64,000 nt of DNA from Aphelocoma coerulescens (GCF_041296385.1 NW_027183523.1:248001-312000), one strand, 5' to 3'. Numbered from the stretch's first letter, positions 11,801-23,100 are shown. Made by a program: numbers and translations. Notes: generated by a model not told the origin, from the letters alone.

Positions 11801-14800
11801 AGGGACAGGGACACCATGGGGACAGGGATGGGGACAGGGATGGGGACACGGGGATGGGGACAGGGAGGGGAATGGGGACAAGGAGGGGGACAGGGATGGG
11901 GACAGGGACACCACAGGGATGGGGACACGGGGATGGGGACAGGGAGGGGGACAGGGAGGGGAATGGGGACAAGGAGGGGGACAGGGATGGGGACAGGGAC
12001 ACCATGGGGACGGGGAAAGCACTGGAATGGGGACAGGGATGGGGACAGGGACAGGGACGGGGACAGGGACGGGGACAGGGACACCATGGGGACAGGGAGA
12101 GCACGGGGATGGGGACAGGGATGGGGACGGGGATGGGGACAGGGAGCGGGACAGGGACAGGGAGGGGGACCGGGACACCATGGGGACAGGGATACCATAG
12201 GGACAGGGAGAGCACAGGAATGGGGACAAGAAGGGGGACAGGGATGGGGACAGGGACACCACAGGGATGGGGACAGGGACAGGGGGCACCATGGGGATGG
12301 GGACAGGGATGGGGACACTGAGGGGTCTCCATGGGGATGGGGACAGGGATTAGGGACAGGGACACCACAGGGATGAGGACAGGGGACACCATGGGAACGG
12401 GGACAGGGATGGGGACAGGGATGGGGACAGGGATGGGGACAGGGACGGGGACACCACAGGGATTGGGGACAGGGATGGGGACAGGGATGGGGACAGAGAT
12501 GGGGACACCACAGGAATTGGGGACAGGGATTGGGGACAGGGACACCACAGGGATGAGGACAGGGGACACCATGGGAATGGGGACAGGGATGGGGACAGGG
12601 ACGGGGACAGGGACAGGGACACCACAGGGATTGGGGACAGGGATTGGGGACAGGGACGGGGACAGGGACAGGGACACCACAGGGATTGGGGACAGGGATT
12701 GGGGACAGGGATGGGGACAGGGACGGGGACAGGGACAGGGACACCACAGGGATTGGGGACAGGGATAGGGACAGGGATGGGGACACCACAAGGATTTGGG
12801 GACAGGAACAGGGACGGGGACACCACAAGGATTTGGGGACAGGGACGGGGACACTGAGGGGCTGGGGATGCCGTGGGGGCAGTGCCAGCGCGGTGACGCC
12901 GGTACCCCCCCCCAGATTTGGGGGACGGGCGCCTGGAGCTGGTGGGGCTGGAGGGGGTCCTGGAGCTGGGACAGATCTACACCGGGCTCAAGAGCGCGGG
13001 CACACGGCTGGCAGCGGGCGCCGATGTCACCATCAGGTGACACCAGGGTCCTGGGGGGTCCTGGGGGGGTCCTGGGGGGGTCTGGAGGGTCCCAAGGGGG
13101 TCCCAGAGGGATCTGGGGGGTCCCTGGGGAGGTCTGGGGGGGTCTGGAGGGTCCCAAGGGGGTCCCAGAGGGATCTGGGGGGTCCTGGAAGGGTCCGGGG
13201 GGGTCTTAGGGGGTCCCAATGGGGTCCCAGAGGTTCCCAAGGGGGTCCCAGAGGGATCTGGGTGTTCCCAAGGGGGTCCCAGTGGGATCTGGGAGTGTCC
13301 TGGGGAGGTCTGGGGGGTCCCAAGGGGGTCTGGAGGGTCCCAAGGGAGTCCCAGAGGGATCTGGGCAGTCCTGGAGGGTCCCAAGGGGGTCCCAGAGGGC
13401 ATCTGGGGGGTCCTGGGGTGTCCTAAGGTGGCCCCAGAGGGATCTGGGGGGTCCTGGGAGGGTCCGGGGGGGTCTGGGGGGTCCCTGGGAGGGTCTTAGG
13501 GGGTCCCAAGGGGTCCCAGAGGTTCCCAAGGGGGTCCCAGAGGGATCCGGGCAGTCCTGGCGGGTCCTGAAGGGGTCCCAGAGGGATCTGGGGGGTCCCT
13601 GGGGGGTCTGAAGGGTCCCAAGGGGGCCCCAGAGGGATCTGGGGGGTCCTGGGAGGGTCCGGGGGGATCTGGGGGATCCCTGGGAGGGTCTTAGGGGGTC
13701 CCAAGGGGGTCCCAGAGGGGATCTGGGCGGTCCTGGGGTGTCCTAAGGGGGCCCCAGAGGGATCTGGGAGTGTCCTGGGGGGGTCTGGAGGGTCCCAAGG
13801 GGGTCCCAGAGGGATCTGGGGGATCCTGGGAGGGTCTGGGGGGTCCCTGGTGGGGTCTGGAGGGCCCCAGGGGGTCCCAGAGGGGATCTGGGCCTTCCCA
13901 AGGGGGTCCCAGTGGGATCTGGGGGGTCCCTGGGGGGGTCTGGAGGGTCCCAGGGGGTCCCAGAGGGATCTGGGTGTTCCCAAGGGGGTCCCAGGGGGGT
14001 CTGGGAGGTCCCTGGGGAGGTCTGGGGGGTCCCTGGGGGGGTCTTAGGGGCTCCCAAGGGGGTCCCAGCGGGATCTGGGAGGTCCCTGGGGAGGTCTGGG
14101 GGGTCCCAAGGGGGCCCCAGAGGGATCTGGGGGGTCCTGGGAGGGTCCGGGGGGGTCTGGGAGGTCCCTGGGAGGGTCCGGGGGGTCCCTGGGGGGGACT
14201 GGAGGGTCCCAAGGGGGTCCCAGAGGGATCTGGGTGGTCCTGGTGGGTCCCAAGGGGGTCCCAGAGGGCATCTGGGGGGTCCTGGGGTGTCCTAAGGGGG
14301 CCCCAGAGGGATCTGGGGGGTCCTGGGAGGGTCCGGGGGGGTCTGGGGGGTCCCTGGGAGGGTCTTAGGGGGTCCCAAGGGGGTCCCAGAGGTTCCCAAG
14401 GGGGTCCCAGAGGGATCCGGGCAGTCCTGGCGGGTCCTGAAGGGGTCCCAGAGGGATCTGGGGGGTCCCTGGGGGGTCTGAAGGGTCCCAAGGGGGCCCC
14501 AGAGGGATCTGGGGGGTCCTGGGAGGGTCCGGGGGGATCTGGGGGATCCCTGGGAGGGTCTTAGGGGGTCCCAAGGGGGTCCCAGAGGGGATCTGGGCGG
14601 TCCTGGGGTGTCCTAAGGGGGCCCCAGAGGGATCTGGGGGGTCCTGGAAGGGTCCGGGGGGGTCTTAGGGGGTCCCAATGGGGTCCCAGAGGTTCCCAAG
14701 GGGGTCCCAGAGGGATCTGGGCAGTCCTGGAGGGTCCCAAGGGGGTCCCAGAGGGGATCTGGGAGGTCCCAAGGGGGTCTGGAGAGTCCCAAGGGGGTCC

Positions 14801-17443
14801 CAGAGGGATCTGGTGGATCCTGGGAGGGTCCGGGGGGGTCTGGGGGGTCCCTGGGGGGGTCTGGAGGGTCCCAAGGGGGTCCCAGAGGGGATCTGGGAGT
14901 GTCCTGGGGGGGTCTGGAGGGTCCCAAGGGGGTCCCAGAGGGATCTGGGGGATCCTGGGAGGGTCTGGAGGGTCCCAAGGGGGTCCCAGAGGGGATCTGG
15001 GAGTGTCCTGGGGGGGTCTGGAGGGTCCCAAGGGGGTCCCAGAGGGATCTGGGAGTGTCCTGGGGGGGTCTGGAGGGTCCCAAGGGGGTCCCAGAGGGAT
15101 CTGGGGGATCCTGGGAGGGTCTGGGGGGTCCCTGGTGGGGTCTGGAGGGCCCCAGGGGGTCCCAGAGGGGATCTGGGCCTTCCCAAGGGGGTCCCAGTGG
15201 GATCTGGGGGGTCCCTGGGGGGGTCTGGAGGGTCCCAGGGGGTCCCAGAGGGATCTGGGTGTTCCCAAGGGGGTCCCAGTGGGGTCTGGGAGGTCCCTGG
15301 GGAGGTCTGGGGGGTCCCTGGGGGGGTCTTAGGGGCTCCCAAGGGGGTCCCAGTGGGATCTGGGAGGTCCCTGGGGAGGTCTGGGGGGTCCCAAGGGGGC
15401 CCCAGAGGGATCTGGGGGGTCCTGGGAGGGTCCGGGGGGGTCTGGGAGGTCCCTGGGAGGGTCCGGGGGGTCCCTGGGGGGGACTGGAGGGCCCCAAGGG
15501 GGTCCCAGAGGGATCTGGGTGGTCCTGGTGGGTCCCAAGGGGGTCCCAGAGGGCATCTGGGGGGTCCTGGGGTGTCCTAAGGGGGCCCCAGAGGGATCTG
15601 GGGGGTCCTGGGAGGGTCCGGGGGGGTCTGGGGGGTCCCTGGGAGGGTCTTAGGGGGTCCCAAGGGGTCCCAGAGGTTCCCAAGGGGGTCCCAGAGGGAT
15701 CCGGGCAGTCCTGGCGGGTCCTGAAGGGGTCCCAGAGGGATCTGGGAGGTCCCTGGGGGGATCTGAAGGGTCCCAAGGGGGCCCCAGAGGGATCTGGGGG
15801 GTCCTGGGAGGGTCCGGGGGGATCTGGGGGATCCCTGGGAGGGTCTTAGGGGGTCCCAAGGGGGTCCCAGAGGGGATCTGGGCGGTCCTGGGGTGTCCTA
15901 AGGGGGTCCCAGAGGGATCTGGGGAGTCCTGGGGGGTCCCAAGGGGGTCCCAGAGGGATCTGGAGGGTCCGGGGGGGGTCTGGGGGGTCCCAGAGGGATC
16001 TGGGGGTCTGGGGGGGGGGTCCTGGGGGGTCCCCAGGCCACGGCTGGTGGCCACCAGTGACGTCACCCTGAGGTGACACCGGGTCCTGGGGGGGTCCTGG
16101 GGGGGTCCTGGGGGGGTCCCGAAGATCCCAGGGGGGTTTGGGGGGGTTCCCAGGGGGTCTCGGGGGGGGGGTTCCTGGATGAGGGGGGGTCCCCACGGCC
16201 GCTGAGCCCGGGGGTCTTCGCAGGACCTCGAAGCCCCTCCCGATGCAGGTGGACGGCGAGCCCTGGATGCAGCCGCCCTGCACGGTACGGGACCCCCTGA
16301 GACCCCCCAGGGACCCTCCCGAGACCCCCCCGAGACCCCCCGAAACCCCGGAACCCCCCCGAGACCCCACCAGACCCTCAAAACCCCCCCAGACCCTCCA
16401 AAACCTTCCAAGGACCCCCCTAAATCCCCCCCCCTCGGACACCCCCAGACGCCCAAAACCTCCCCAAAACCCCCGGGAACCCCCCGAGACCCCCCCAAAA
16501 CCTCCCCAAAAACCCCGGGACCCCCCCGAAACCCCCCCAGACCCCCAAAGCCCCCCCAAAACCCCCCCAGACCCTCAAAAACCTTCCAAGGACCCCCCTA
16601 AATCCCCCCTCGGACACCCCCAGGACCCCGGGACCCCCCCAAAACCCCCAGGACCCCCAAAACCTCCCCAGCCCCCCCCCAGACCCTCCAAAACCTTCCA
16701 AGGACCCCCCTAAATCCCCCCCTCGGACACCCCCAGGACCCCGGGACCCCCCCAAAATCCCCGGGACTCCCCCGAGACCCCCAAACCCCCCCAAGACCCC
16801 CAGACCCCCAAAACCTCCCCAAAACCCCCCCCCAAAACCCTCGGGACCCCCCCCAAAACCCCCAGGACCCCCAAAACCTCCCCAAACTCCCCCCAGACCC
16901 TCCAAAACCGTCCAAGGACCCCCCTAAATCCCCCCCTCGGACACCCCCAGACCCCCAAAACCTCCCCAAAACCCCCGGGATCCCCCCGAGACCCCCCCAG
17001 AACCCCAAAACCTCCCCAAAACCCCCCCCAGGACCCCTCCGAGATCCCCCCCCAAGATCCCCAGACCCCCAAAACCTCCCCAAAACCTCCCCAAAACCCC
17101 CGGGACCCCCCCGAGACCCCCAGGCCCCCAAAAGCTCCCCAAACCCCCCCCCCAGGACCCCTCCGAGACCCCCCCCAAGACCCCCAGACCCCCAAAACCT
17201 CCCCAAAACCCCCCCAAACCCCCCCAAACCCCTCCCCAGGATCCCCAAATCCCCTCCAGGTCCCCCCAAATCCCCTCCAGGACCCCCTCAGACCCCTCCA
17301 AACCCCCCCCAGGCCCCCCCCTCCGAGCCCCCTCCCCATTTCAGATCCGGATCACGCACTGGAACCGCGTCCCGATGCTCATGGCCCCCCCCTCCCGCTC
17401 CGGGGGCTTTTTTGGGATCAAGAAGAGCCCCCCCGATCTCTGA
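5239..17443 (+). CDS. DGKA: Diacylglycerol kinase alpha, last seven coding exons
   Basis: DGKA phosphorylates diacylglycerol to phosphatidic acid at membranes. Exons are 5239-5399, 8527-8591, 9439-9529, 11059-11251, 12916-13036, 16224-16284 and 17345-17443. All have AG/GT borders and compatible phases and together encode the last 262 residues; the family is about 735 residues long. The part seen covers the end of the catalytic domain and the accessory domain. Family landmarks are [85 protein letters not shown] and the C-terminal FFG. The EF-hands, C1 domains and ATP-binding glycine motif would lie left of the window. The stretch after GDTRR in the fourth exon is Ala/Pro/Gly-rich and diverged. 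The C-terminus runs a few residues past the FFG where mammalian DGKA ends. Gene identity is very secure; the neighbouring PMEL agrees with synteny. Confidence 0.96.
5500..6955. repeat. AATCTGCCCTGAAAATC-type minisatellite
   Basis: Units of about 33-40 bp combine AATCTGCCCTGAAAAT, CTGCAAATTCTCTGAAA and CCCCAAATTCCCAGAAA. It is AT-richer than the rest of the window and lies in the DGKA intron after exon a. No exon is seen. Confidence 0.9.
6955..7470. repeat. AAAATCCCC / CCCTTATAAAATCCCC array
   Basis: Short units AAAAATCCCC alternate with CCCTTATAAAATCCCC. The array ends in a run of A and C near 7450. TATAAA here recurs with the repeat and is not a promoter. Confidence 0.88.
7563..8525. repeat. 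CCCCAATGT minisatellite
   Basis: Units of 9 and 11 bp (CCCCAATGT and CCCCAATGTGT, with CAACGT, CGATGT and CCCATGT variants) run directly into the acceptor of the next DGKA exon. Confidence 0.92.
8527..8591 (+). CDS. DGKA: DGKA exon b ([19 protein letters not shown])
   Basis: Acceptor CCCCAG, donor GTGGGG. It ends with AG of an Arg codon that the next exon completes. Very strongly conserved DGK accessory-domain segment. Confidence 0.95.
8592..9425. repeat. GGGAT pentamer and CCCATCCCTGTC array
   Basis: Nine or so GGGAT pentamers lie just after the donor, followed by a 6/12-bp CCCATCCCTGTC array to the next acceptor. No coding sequence. Confidence 0.9.
9439..9529 (+). CDS. DGKA: DGKA exon c ([15 protein letters not shown])
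   Basis: Acceptor CCCCAG, donor GTGCGG (weak). It encodes the KNKLWYLEF segment and [11 protein letters not shown], and leaves phase 0. Confidence 0.95.
9535..11050. repeat. GGGGGTGTCCCCAACCC minisatellite
   Basis: Units of about 17-20 bp, built on GGTGTCCCCAACCC with CCACGG, CTGGGG, AAGG and TCCAG variants, fill the whole intron. Reading frames of 400-900 codons on both strands come from the repeat. Confidence 0.92.
11059..11251 (+). CDS. DGKA: DGKA exon d ([18 protein letters not shown])
   Basis: Acceptor CCTAG, donor GTGGGT. LNIPS and HGGSNLWGD are invariant in the family. The 3' half (residues after GDTRR up to SVTDPE) is Ala/Pro/Gly-rich and unlike the mammalian sequence, though of similar length. 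Confidence 0.93.
11252..12860. repeat. GGGGACAGGGAT minisatellite
   Basis: A 6/12-bp unit GGGGACAGGGAT with inserts GACACCACAGGG, GAGCACGGGAAT and CACGGGGAT. It is G-rich on the sense strand and fills the intron. Confidence 0.92.
12916..13036 (+). CDS. DGKA: DGKA exon e (LVGLEG ... [11 protein letters not shown])
   Basis: Acceptor CCCCAG, donor GTGACA. It completes an Asp codon from the previous exon and ends with AG of an Arg codon. Its last ~36 bases have a diverged, in-frame copy at 16038-16073. Confidence 0.93.
13040..16030. repeat. GGTCCCAAGGGGGTCCCAGA minisatellite
   Basis: Built on GGGTCCCAAGGGGGTCCCAG and GGATCTGGGGGGTCCTGGGA, with higher-order repetition: long near-identical blocks recur about 900 bp apart (for example around 13.7 and 14.6 kb). 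It lies between DGKA exon e and the exon-like copy of its 3' end. Confidence 0.92.
16038..16073 (+). other. Exon-like copy of the DGKA exon e 3' end; possible in-frame microexon
   Basis: The stretch is preceded by CCCCAG and followed by GTGACACC, the same donor as exon e. It resembles the last 36 bases of exon e: ACGGCTGG and GTCACC are shared and the donor is aligned. It is 36 nt long. Joined between exons e and f it would insert [12 protein letters not shown] in frame. It could be a relic of array formation or a used cassette; sequence alone cannot say. Confidence 0.5.
16224..16284 (+). CDS. DGKA: DGKA exon f ([20 protein letters not shown])
   Basis: Acceptor TTCGCAG, donor GTACGG. It carries the strongly conserved [10 protein letters not shown] motif of the accessory domain. 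Confidence 0.95.
16290..17335. repeat. C-rich GACCCCCCAAAACC array
   Basis: Degenerate 10-40 bp units of GACCCCC, CAAAACCTCCC and CGGGACCCCC occupy the last DGKA intron. Confidence 0.88.
17345..17443 (+). CDS. DGKA: DGKA last coding exon, with stop
   Basis: Acceptor TTTCAG. It encodes [17 protein letters not shown], then SGGFFG and a short tail KKSPPDL before TGA at 17441-17443. Mammalian DGKA ends within two or three residues of this FFG, so the tail is slightly longer here. Confidence 0.93.
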   Translation: MRITHWNRVPMLMAPPSRSGGFFGIKKSPPDL

Positions 17444-17765
17444 GGGGGTCGGGGGGGCCCCCCTGAGCCGAGCCCGGCCGGGGGGGGCACAAACCGACCC
17501 CAATTTCCCCTTTTTTCCCCCTTTTTTCCCTTTTTCCCCCCATTTTTTTCCCTTTTTTCCCCCATTTTTTTCCCTTTTCCCCCCTCATTTTTCCCCTTTT
17601 TTCCCATTTTTCTCCGTTTTTTCCTCATTTCTCCCTCTGGATGCCCGAGCTGGGGGTGGGGTGGGGTGTGAGAAGCCCCCCTCCCCCCCCACTTCTATTT
17701 ATTCCCCCCCCCACCCCCCAAATTTGAAGTGCCTTTCATGGGAATAAATGTGGGAAACAGGCGCG
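17444..17765 (+). other. DGKA 3' untranslated region
   Basis: About 300 nt of C/T-rich sequence from the stop to just past the AATAAA. It includes runs of CCCTTTTTTCCC that resemble the intergenic array downstream. Confidence 0.75.
17743..17748 (+). terminator. DGKA poly(A) signal AATAAA
   Basis: Canonical hexamer about 300 nt after the DGKA stop, in CATGGGAATAAATGTGGG. It is the only canonical signal seen near this gene end. Confidence 0.8.
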
Positions 17766-17769
17766 GGTT

Positions 17770-19880
17770 GTGACCCCAAAAAAACCCCTAAAAAACCCCA
17801 AACCCCCCCCCAAAAAAACCCCAAACACTCCCGGGATCCCTCCAGGATCTCCCCCAGACCCCCAAACCCCACCACGACCCCCGAAAATCCCCCCAAATCC
17901 CCCCCAAATTCCCTCGGACACCCCCAACCCCTTCCCTCCCCCCCCCCAAAAAAAAACCCCAAAACCCCCCCGGATCCTTCCAGATCCCCCAAACCCCCCC
18001 CAGGGCCCCCTCACACCCCCCTAAGCTCCCCCTGGACACCCCAAGACCCCCCAAAACCTCCCCAGGCCCCCCCAAACCCTCCCAGACACCCCCAATCCCC
18101 TCTTGGGACCCCCCCAGCCACTCCCAGACCCCCAAACGACCCCAATTCCTGCCCTTTTTTCCCCTTTTCCCCCATTCCCCCCCATTTTTCTCCCTCTTTC
18201 CCCCCATTTCCCCCATTTCCCCCTTTTTTCCCCCATTTTCCCCCTTTCTTCCCCATTTTCCCCCTTTCTTCCCCATTTTCCCCATTTCCTCCCCTTTTTC
18301 CCCCCTTTCCCCTTTTTTTCCCCCCATTCCCATTTCCCCCCATTTTCCCCCATTTCCCCCCTTTTTCCCCCCTTTTCCCCCCATTTCTCCCCCCATTTTC
18401 CCCCCCATTTTCCCCCCTTTTTTCCCCTTTTTCCCCCCATTTCCCCCATTCCCCCCTTCTCCCCCATTTTTCCCCATTCCCCCATTCCCCCCCCTTTTTT
18501 CCCCCATTTTTCCCCCTTTTTCCCCCTTTTTTTCCCATTTTTCCCCTTTTCCCCCTTTTTCCCCCATTTCCCCCCATTCCCCCCCATTTCCCCCCCATTC
18601 CCCCCATTTCTCCCCTGCTTTTCCCCCCTTTCCCCCCCTTCCCCCCCATTTCCCCCATTTTTCCCCCATTTTCCCCCCATTCCCCCCCTTTTTTCCCCTT
18701 TCCCCCCCATTCCCCCCCTATTTTTCCCCCATTTCTCCCCCCTTTCCCTCCATTTTCCCCCATTTCCCCTCTTTTTCCCCCATTTTCCCCCATTTCCCTC
18801 CCATTTCCCCCCTATTTTTCCCCCTTTTCTCCACTTTTTTCCCCATTCCCCCCCATTTTTCCCCCTTTTTCCCCCATTTCCCCCCCATTTTTCCCCCCTT
18901 TCTTCCCCATTTCCCCCCATTTTCCCCCCATTGCCCCCCCTTTTCCTCCCATTTTTCCCCCTTTCCCCCATTTCCCCCCATTTCTCCCCCCTTTCCCCCA
19001 TTTTTCCCCCTTTTCCCCCCATTTCCCCCCATTTTCCCCATTTTCCCCATTTTCCCCCATATTCCCCCTTTCCCCCCCATTTCCCCCCTATTTTTCCCCC
19101 ATTTCCCCCCTTTTTTCCCCCTTTCCCCCCACTTTCCCCCATATTCCCCCATTCCACCCCATTTTTCCCTCTTTTTCCCCCTTTCTTCCCCATTTCTCCC
19201 CCCTTTCCCCCCCTTTTTCCCCATTCCCCCCTTTCCCCCCCATTTTTCCCCATTCCCCCCAATTCCCCCCCTTTCCCCCCCATTCCCCCCCATTTCCCCC
19301 CCATTTCCCCCCATTTTTCCCCCCTTTTTTTTTCCCATTCCCCCCATTTTTCCCCCCATTTCCCCCCCATTTTTCCCCATTCCCCCATTCCCCCCCCATT
19401 TCCCCCCCTTTTCTCCCCATTCCCCCCCATTCCCCCCCCTTTTCCCCCCTTTTCCCCCCATTCCTCCCCATTCCCCCCTTTTTCCCCCCTTTTCTCCCCA
19501 TTCCCCCCCATTCCCCCCCCTTTTCCCCCCTTTTCCCCCCATTCCTCCCCATTCCCCCCTTTTTCCCCCCATTTCCCCCATTTCCCCCCCATTCCCCCCA
19601 TTCCTCCCCATTTCCCCCCATTCCCCCCCATTTCCCCATCCCCCCCATTTCCCCCCTTTTTTTTCCCATTTCCCCCCCATTCCCCCCCATTTTCCCCCCA
19701 TTCCCCCCCATTTTTCCCCATTCCCCCCATTCCCCCCAATTCCCCCCCTTTCCCCCCCATTTCCCCCATTTTCCCCCCATTTCTCCCCCATTCCCCCCAT
19801 TTCTCCCCCGCTTTTCCCCCCAATTCCCCCCCATTCCCCCCATTCCCCCCCATTTCCCCCCCATTCCCCCCATCCCCCAC
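17770..19880. repeat. Almost G-free CCCCCATTTTTCCC array between converging genes
   Basis: First degenerate CCCAAAACCCCCC (to about 18.14 kb), then about 1.7 kb of C and T runs with single A in CCCCCATTTTTCCC and CCCCATTCCCCCC. The + strand has practically no G. The array separates the 3' ends of DGKA (+) and PMEL (-). Confidence 0.93.
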
Positions 19881-19911
19881 ACACACGGAGCCTGGGCCGT
19901 TTCTCAGCCTC

Positions 19912-19917
19912 TTTAAT
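19912..19917 (-). terminator. PMEL poly(A) signal, ATTAAA variant
   Basis: On the - strand TGAATTAAAGAGG contains the common ATTAAA variant, about 125 nt after the PMEL stop. No AATAAA is seen nearby. Confidence 0.65.
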
Positions 19918-20042
19918 TCACCGCGGTGACCCCGAGACCCCCCCCCGCCCTCCCCCCTCCCCCCATCCCGGGGGGAGGGGTCCTGGGGGCTCGGGCCAGG
20001 CCTGGGGGAGGGGTCGGGGGCTGTTTTTTGGGGCGGGGGTCC

Positions 20043-20193
20043 CTACACGGAGTGGCCGCGGAGGAGGGGGCGGCTCTCGGCGCTCGGGGCCCCCCCCAGG
20101 GCCCGCTGCAGGAGCCGCCCCACGGCGACATTTGGGGCCAGCCAGGGCCGGGCCCGGGGGGGCGCGGGGGGCAGCGCCGAGTACTTGACCCGT
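20043..20193 (-). CDS. PMEL: PMEL exon 12, cytosolic tail and stop
   Basis: Acceptor CCCCAG. It encodes RVKYS..., an Arg/Pro/Ala-rich tail ending [17 protein letters not shown] fits the [DE]xxxL[LI] adaptor-binding signal and corresponds to ENSPLL of mammals. The stop is TAG. Confidence 0.93.
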
Positions 20194-23100
20194 CTGGGGG
20201 GGCAAAAAGGGGTGGGGGGCACTGGGAGGGTGGCACAGCCACCCCATAGCGAGCGTTCCCCCACCCCATAGCGAGCGTTCCCCCACCCCATAGAGCCCCC
20301 CACCCCATAGCGAGCGTTCCCCCACCCCATAGAGCCCCCCAGCCCATAGCGAGTGTTCCCCCACCCCATAGAGCCCCCCACCCCATAGCGAGCGTTCCCC
20401 CACCCCATAGAGACCCCAGCCCATAGCGAGCGTTCCCCCACCCCATAGAGACCCCACCCCATAGCGAGTGTTCCTGATGTCCCCCACCCCATAGCGAGTG
20501 TTCCCCCACCCCATAGAGACCCCACCCCATAGAGACCCCAGCCCATAGCGAGCGTTCCCCCACCCCATAGCGAGTGTTCCCCCACCCCATAGAGACCCCC
20601 ACCCCGTAGGGAGTGTTCCCCCACCCCATAGAGACCCCACCCCATAGCGAGTGTTCCCCCACCCCATAGAGCCCCCCACCCCATAGCGAGCGTTCCCCCA
20701 CCCCATAGCGAGCGTTCCCCCACCCCATAGAGCCCCCCACCCCATAGCGAGTGTTCCCCCACCCCATAGCGAGTGTTCCCCCACCCCATAGAGACCCCAG
20801 CCCATAGCGAGTGTTCCCCCACCCCATAGAGACCCCACCCCATAGCGAGCGTTCCCCCACCCCATAGCGAGCGTTCCCCCACCCCATAGAGCCCCCCACC
20901 CCATAGCGAGTGTTCCCCCACCCCATAGAGACCCCAGCCCATAGCGAGTGTTCCCCCACCCCATAGAGACCCCACCCCATAGTGAGTGTTCCCCCACCCC
21001 ATAGCGAGCGTTCTCCCACCCCATAGAGACCCCAGCCCATAGCGAGCGTTCCCCCACCCCATAGCGAGCGTTCCCCCACCCCACAGAGACCCCACCCCAT
21101 AACGAGTGTTCCCCCATCCCATAGAGCCCCCACCCCATAGCGAGTGTCCCTGATGTCCCCCTCCTTCCCCGCAGTGTCCTCCCACCCCTTAACGTGTCCC
21201 CCCCCGTGTCCCCCCAGCACACAGAGTCCCCCCAACCCCACCCCCCGTGTCCCCCCCCGGTGTCCCCCCGGTGTCCCCCCCGTGTCCCCCCGGTGTGTCC
21301 CCGATGTCCCCCCGGTGTCCCCCGTGGTGTCCCCCGGTGTCCCCCCCGTGTCCCCCCACTGTCCCCCCCGCTGTCCCCCCGGTGTCCCCCGGTGTCCCCC
21401 CCCGTGTCCCCCCCGTGTCCCCCCCGTGTCCCCCCCGCTGTCCCCCCGGTGTCCCCCCCGTGTCCCCCCGATGTCCCCCGTGGTGTCCCCCGGTGTCCCC
21501 CCCGTATCCCCCCACTGTCCCCCCCGCTGTCCCCCCGGTGTCCCCCCGGTGTCCCCCGGTGTCCCCCCCCGGTGTCCCTCCCGGTGTCCCCCCCGTGTCC
21601 CCCCGGTGTCCCCGCTGTCCCCTCACCTGTAGGTGCACGCGGCCGTGCCCAGGGCGGCCGCCACCAGCACGAGCCCCACGAACAGCGTGGTCCAGTTGGT
21701 GGCCGGAGCGGCTCCTGGGGACAGGGACAGCTCAGCCCCACCCGGGGGACACCCAGGGACATCCCCGGACCCTGTCCCAGCTTGTCCCGGTGACCTCCGA
21801 CAGGACAGGGACAGCCCAGCCCCACCCGGGGGTCACCCAGGGACATCCCCGGACCCTGTCCCAGCTTGTCCCGGTGACCTCCGACGGGACAGGGACAGCC
21901 CAGCCCCACCCGGGGGACCTCGGGGACATCCCCCGGACCCTGTCCCAGCTTGTCCCGGTCACCTCCGACGGGACAGGGACAGCCCAGCCCCACCCGGGGG
22001 ACCTCGGGGACATCCCCCGGACCCTGTCCCAGCTTGTCCCGGTCACCTCCGACGGGACAGGGACAGCCCAGCCCCACCCGGGGGACCTTGGGGACATCCC
22101 CGGACCCTGTCCCAGCTTGTCCCGGTCACCTCCGACGGGACAGGGACAGCCCAGCCCCACCCAGGGGACCTTGGGGACCCTCCCCAGCCCCTGTCCCCCT
22201 GTCCCCGTCACCTCCCCCAAACAAGAACAACCCAACCCCACCCAGGGGACCCTTGGGGACACCCCCAGCCCCTGTCCCCGCGTCGCACCTCCCACGGCCA
22301 CGCGGGTGGTGGCCACGGCCAGGGACAGCTCAGCCCCACCCAGGAGACCCTCCCCGACCCCTGTCCCCCCGTGTCCCCGTCACCTCCCCCAAACAAGAAC
22401 AACCCAACCCCACCCAGGGGACCCTCCGCAGCCCCCGCCCCCGCGTCGCACCTCCCACGGCCACGCGGGTGGTGGCCACGGCCAGCCCGTTGCCGTTGGC
22501 CAGGGACACGTTGAGGCAGAAGAGGCCGGAGCGGTTGAAGTCCTGGCGCAGCACGAGCTCGCAGCCGGGCGCCGGCGACACCGGCGAGCACAGCTCCGCC
22601 TCCACCGTGCGACACTCGGCGTCCGCCACCACCGTGCACACCTCCTCGGGCAGGCTGCGGGCACGGCCGTCAGCGCCGGGGACCCCTCCCGGTTTGTCGC
22701 CGCTCCCCGTCGCCGCGGTCGCCGCTCCCCGTCGCCGCCGCGGTCGCCACTCACCTGCCCTCGCACGTCACCGTCAGCTCCACGCTGCTGCCGCTGCCCC
22801 GCGGCGCCACCTGCACGATGGCCACGCTCTCGATGCCCTCTGCGGGGTGGCACGGAAGGGGTCAGCGGGCTCGGACACCCCCCCCCCCGGCCGGACCCCC
22901 GCCCAGGCCGGACCCCCCCGGGACTCACGGACGATGTCCAGCTGGGTGGCGAAGGTGCCGTAGCGGTACAGGACGCAGCCGGGGAAGTTCTCGGCCGGGG
23001 CTTGGCGCTTGACCAGTGCCAGCGGCTGGGCCGTGGTTCCAGCTGCGGCTGATGCAGCTGTGGCTGATGCAGCTGTGGCTGATCCAGCTGTGGCGGCTGC

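Noticed and set aside
8221..12828. Proline-rich frames of 400-990 codons on both strands
   Set aside because: Translations of the GGTGTCCCCAACCC and GGGGACAGGGAT arrays; they overlap real DGKA exons in the wrong frame.
17748..19929. Phe/Pro-rich and Gly/Lys-rich frames of 600-700 codons
   Set aside because: Translations of the CCCCCATTTTTCCC array between DGKA and PMEL; no start context or conserved features.
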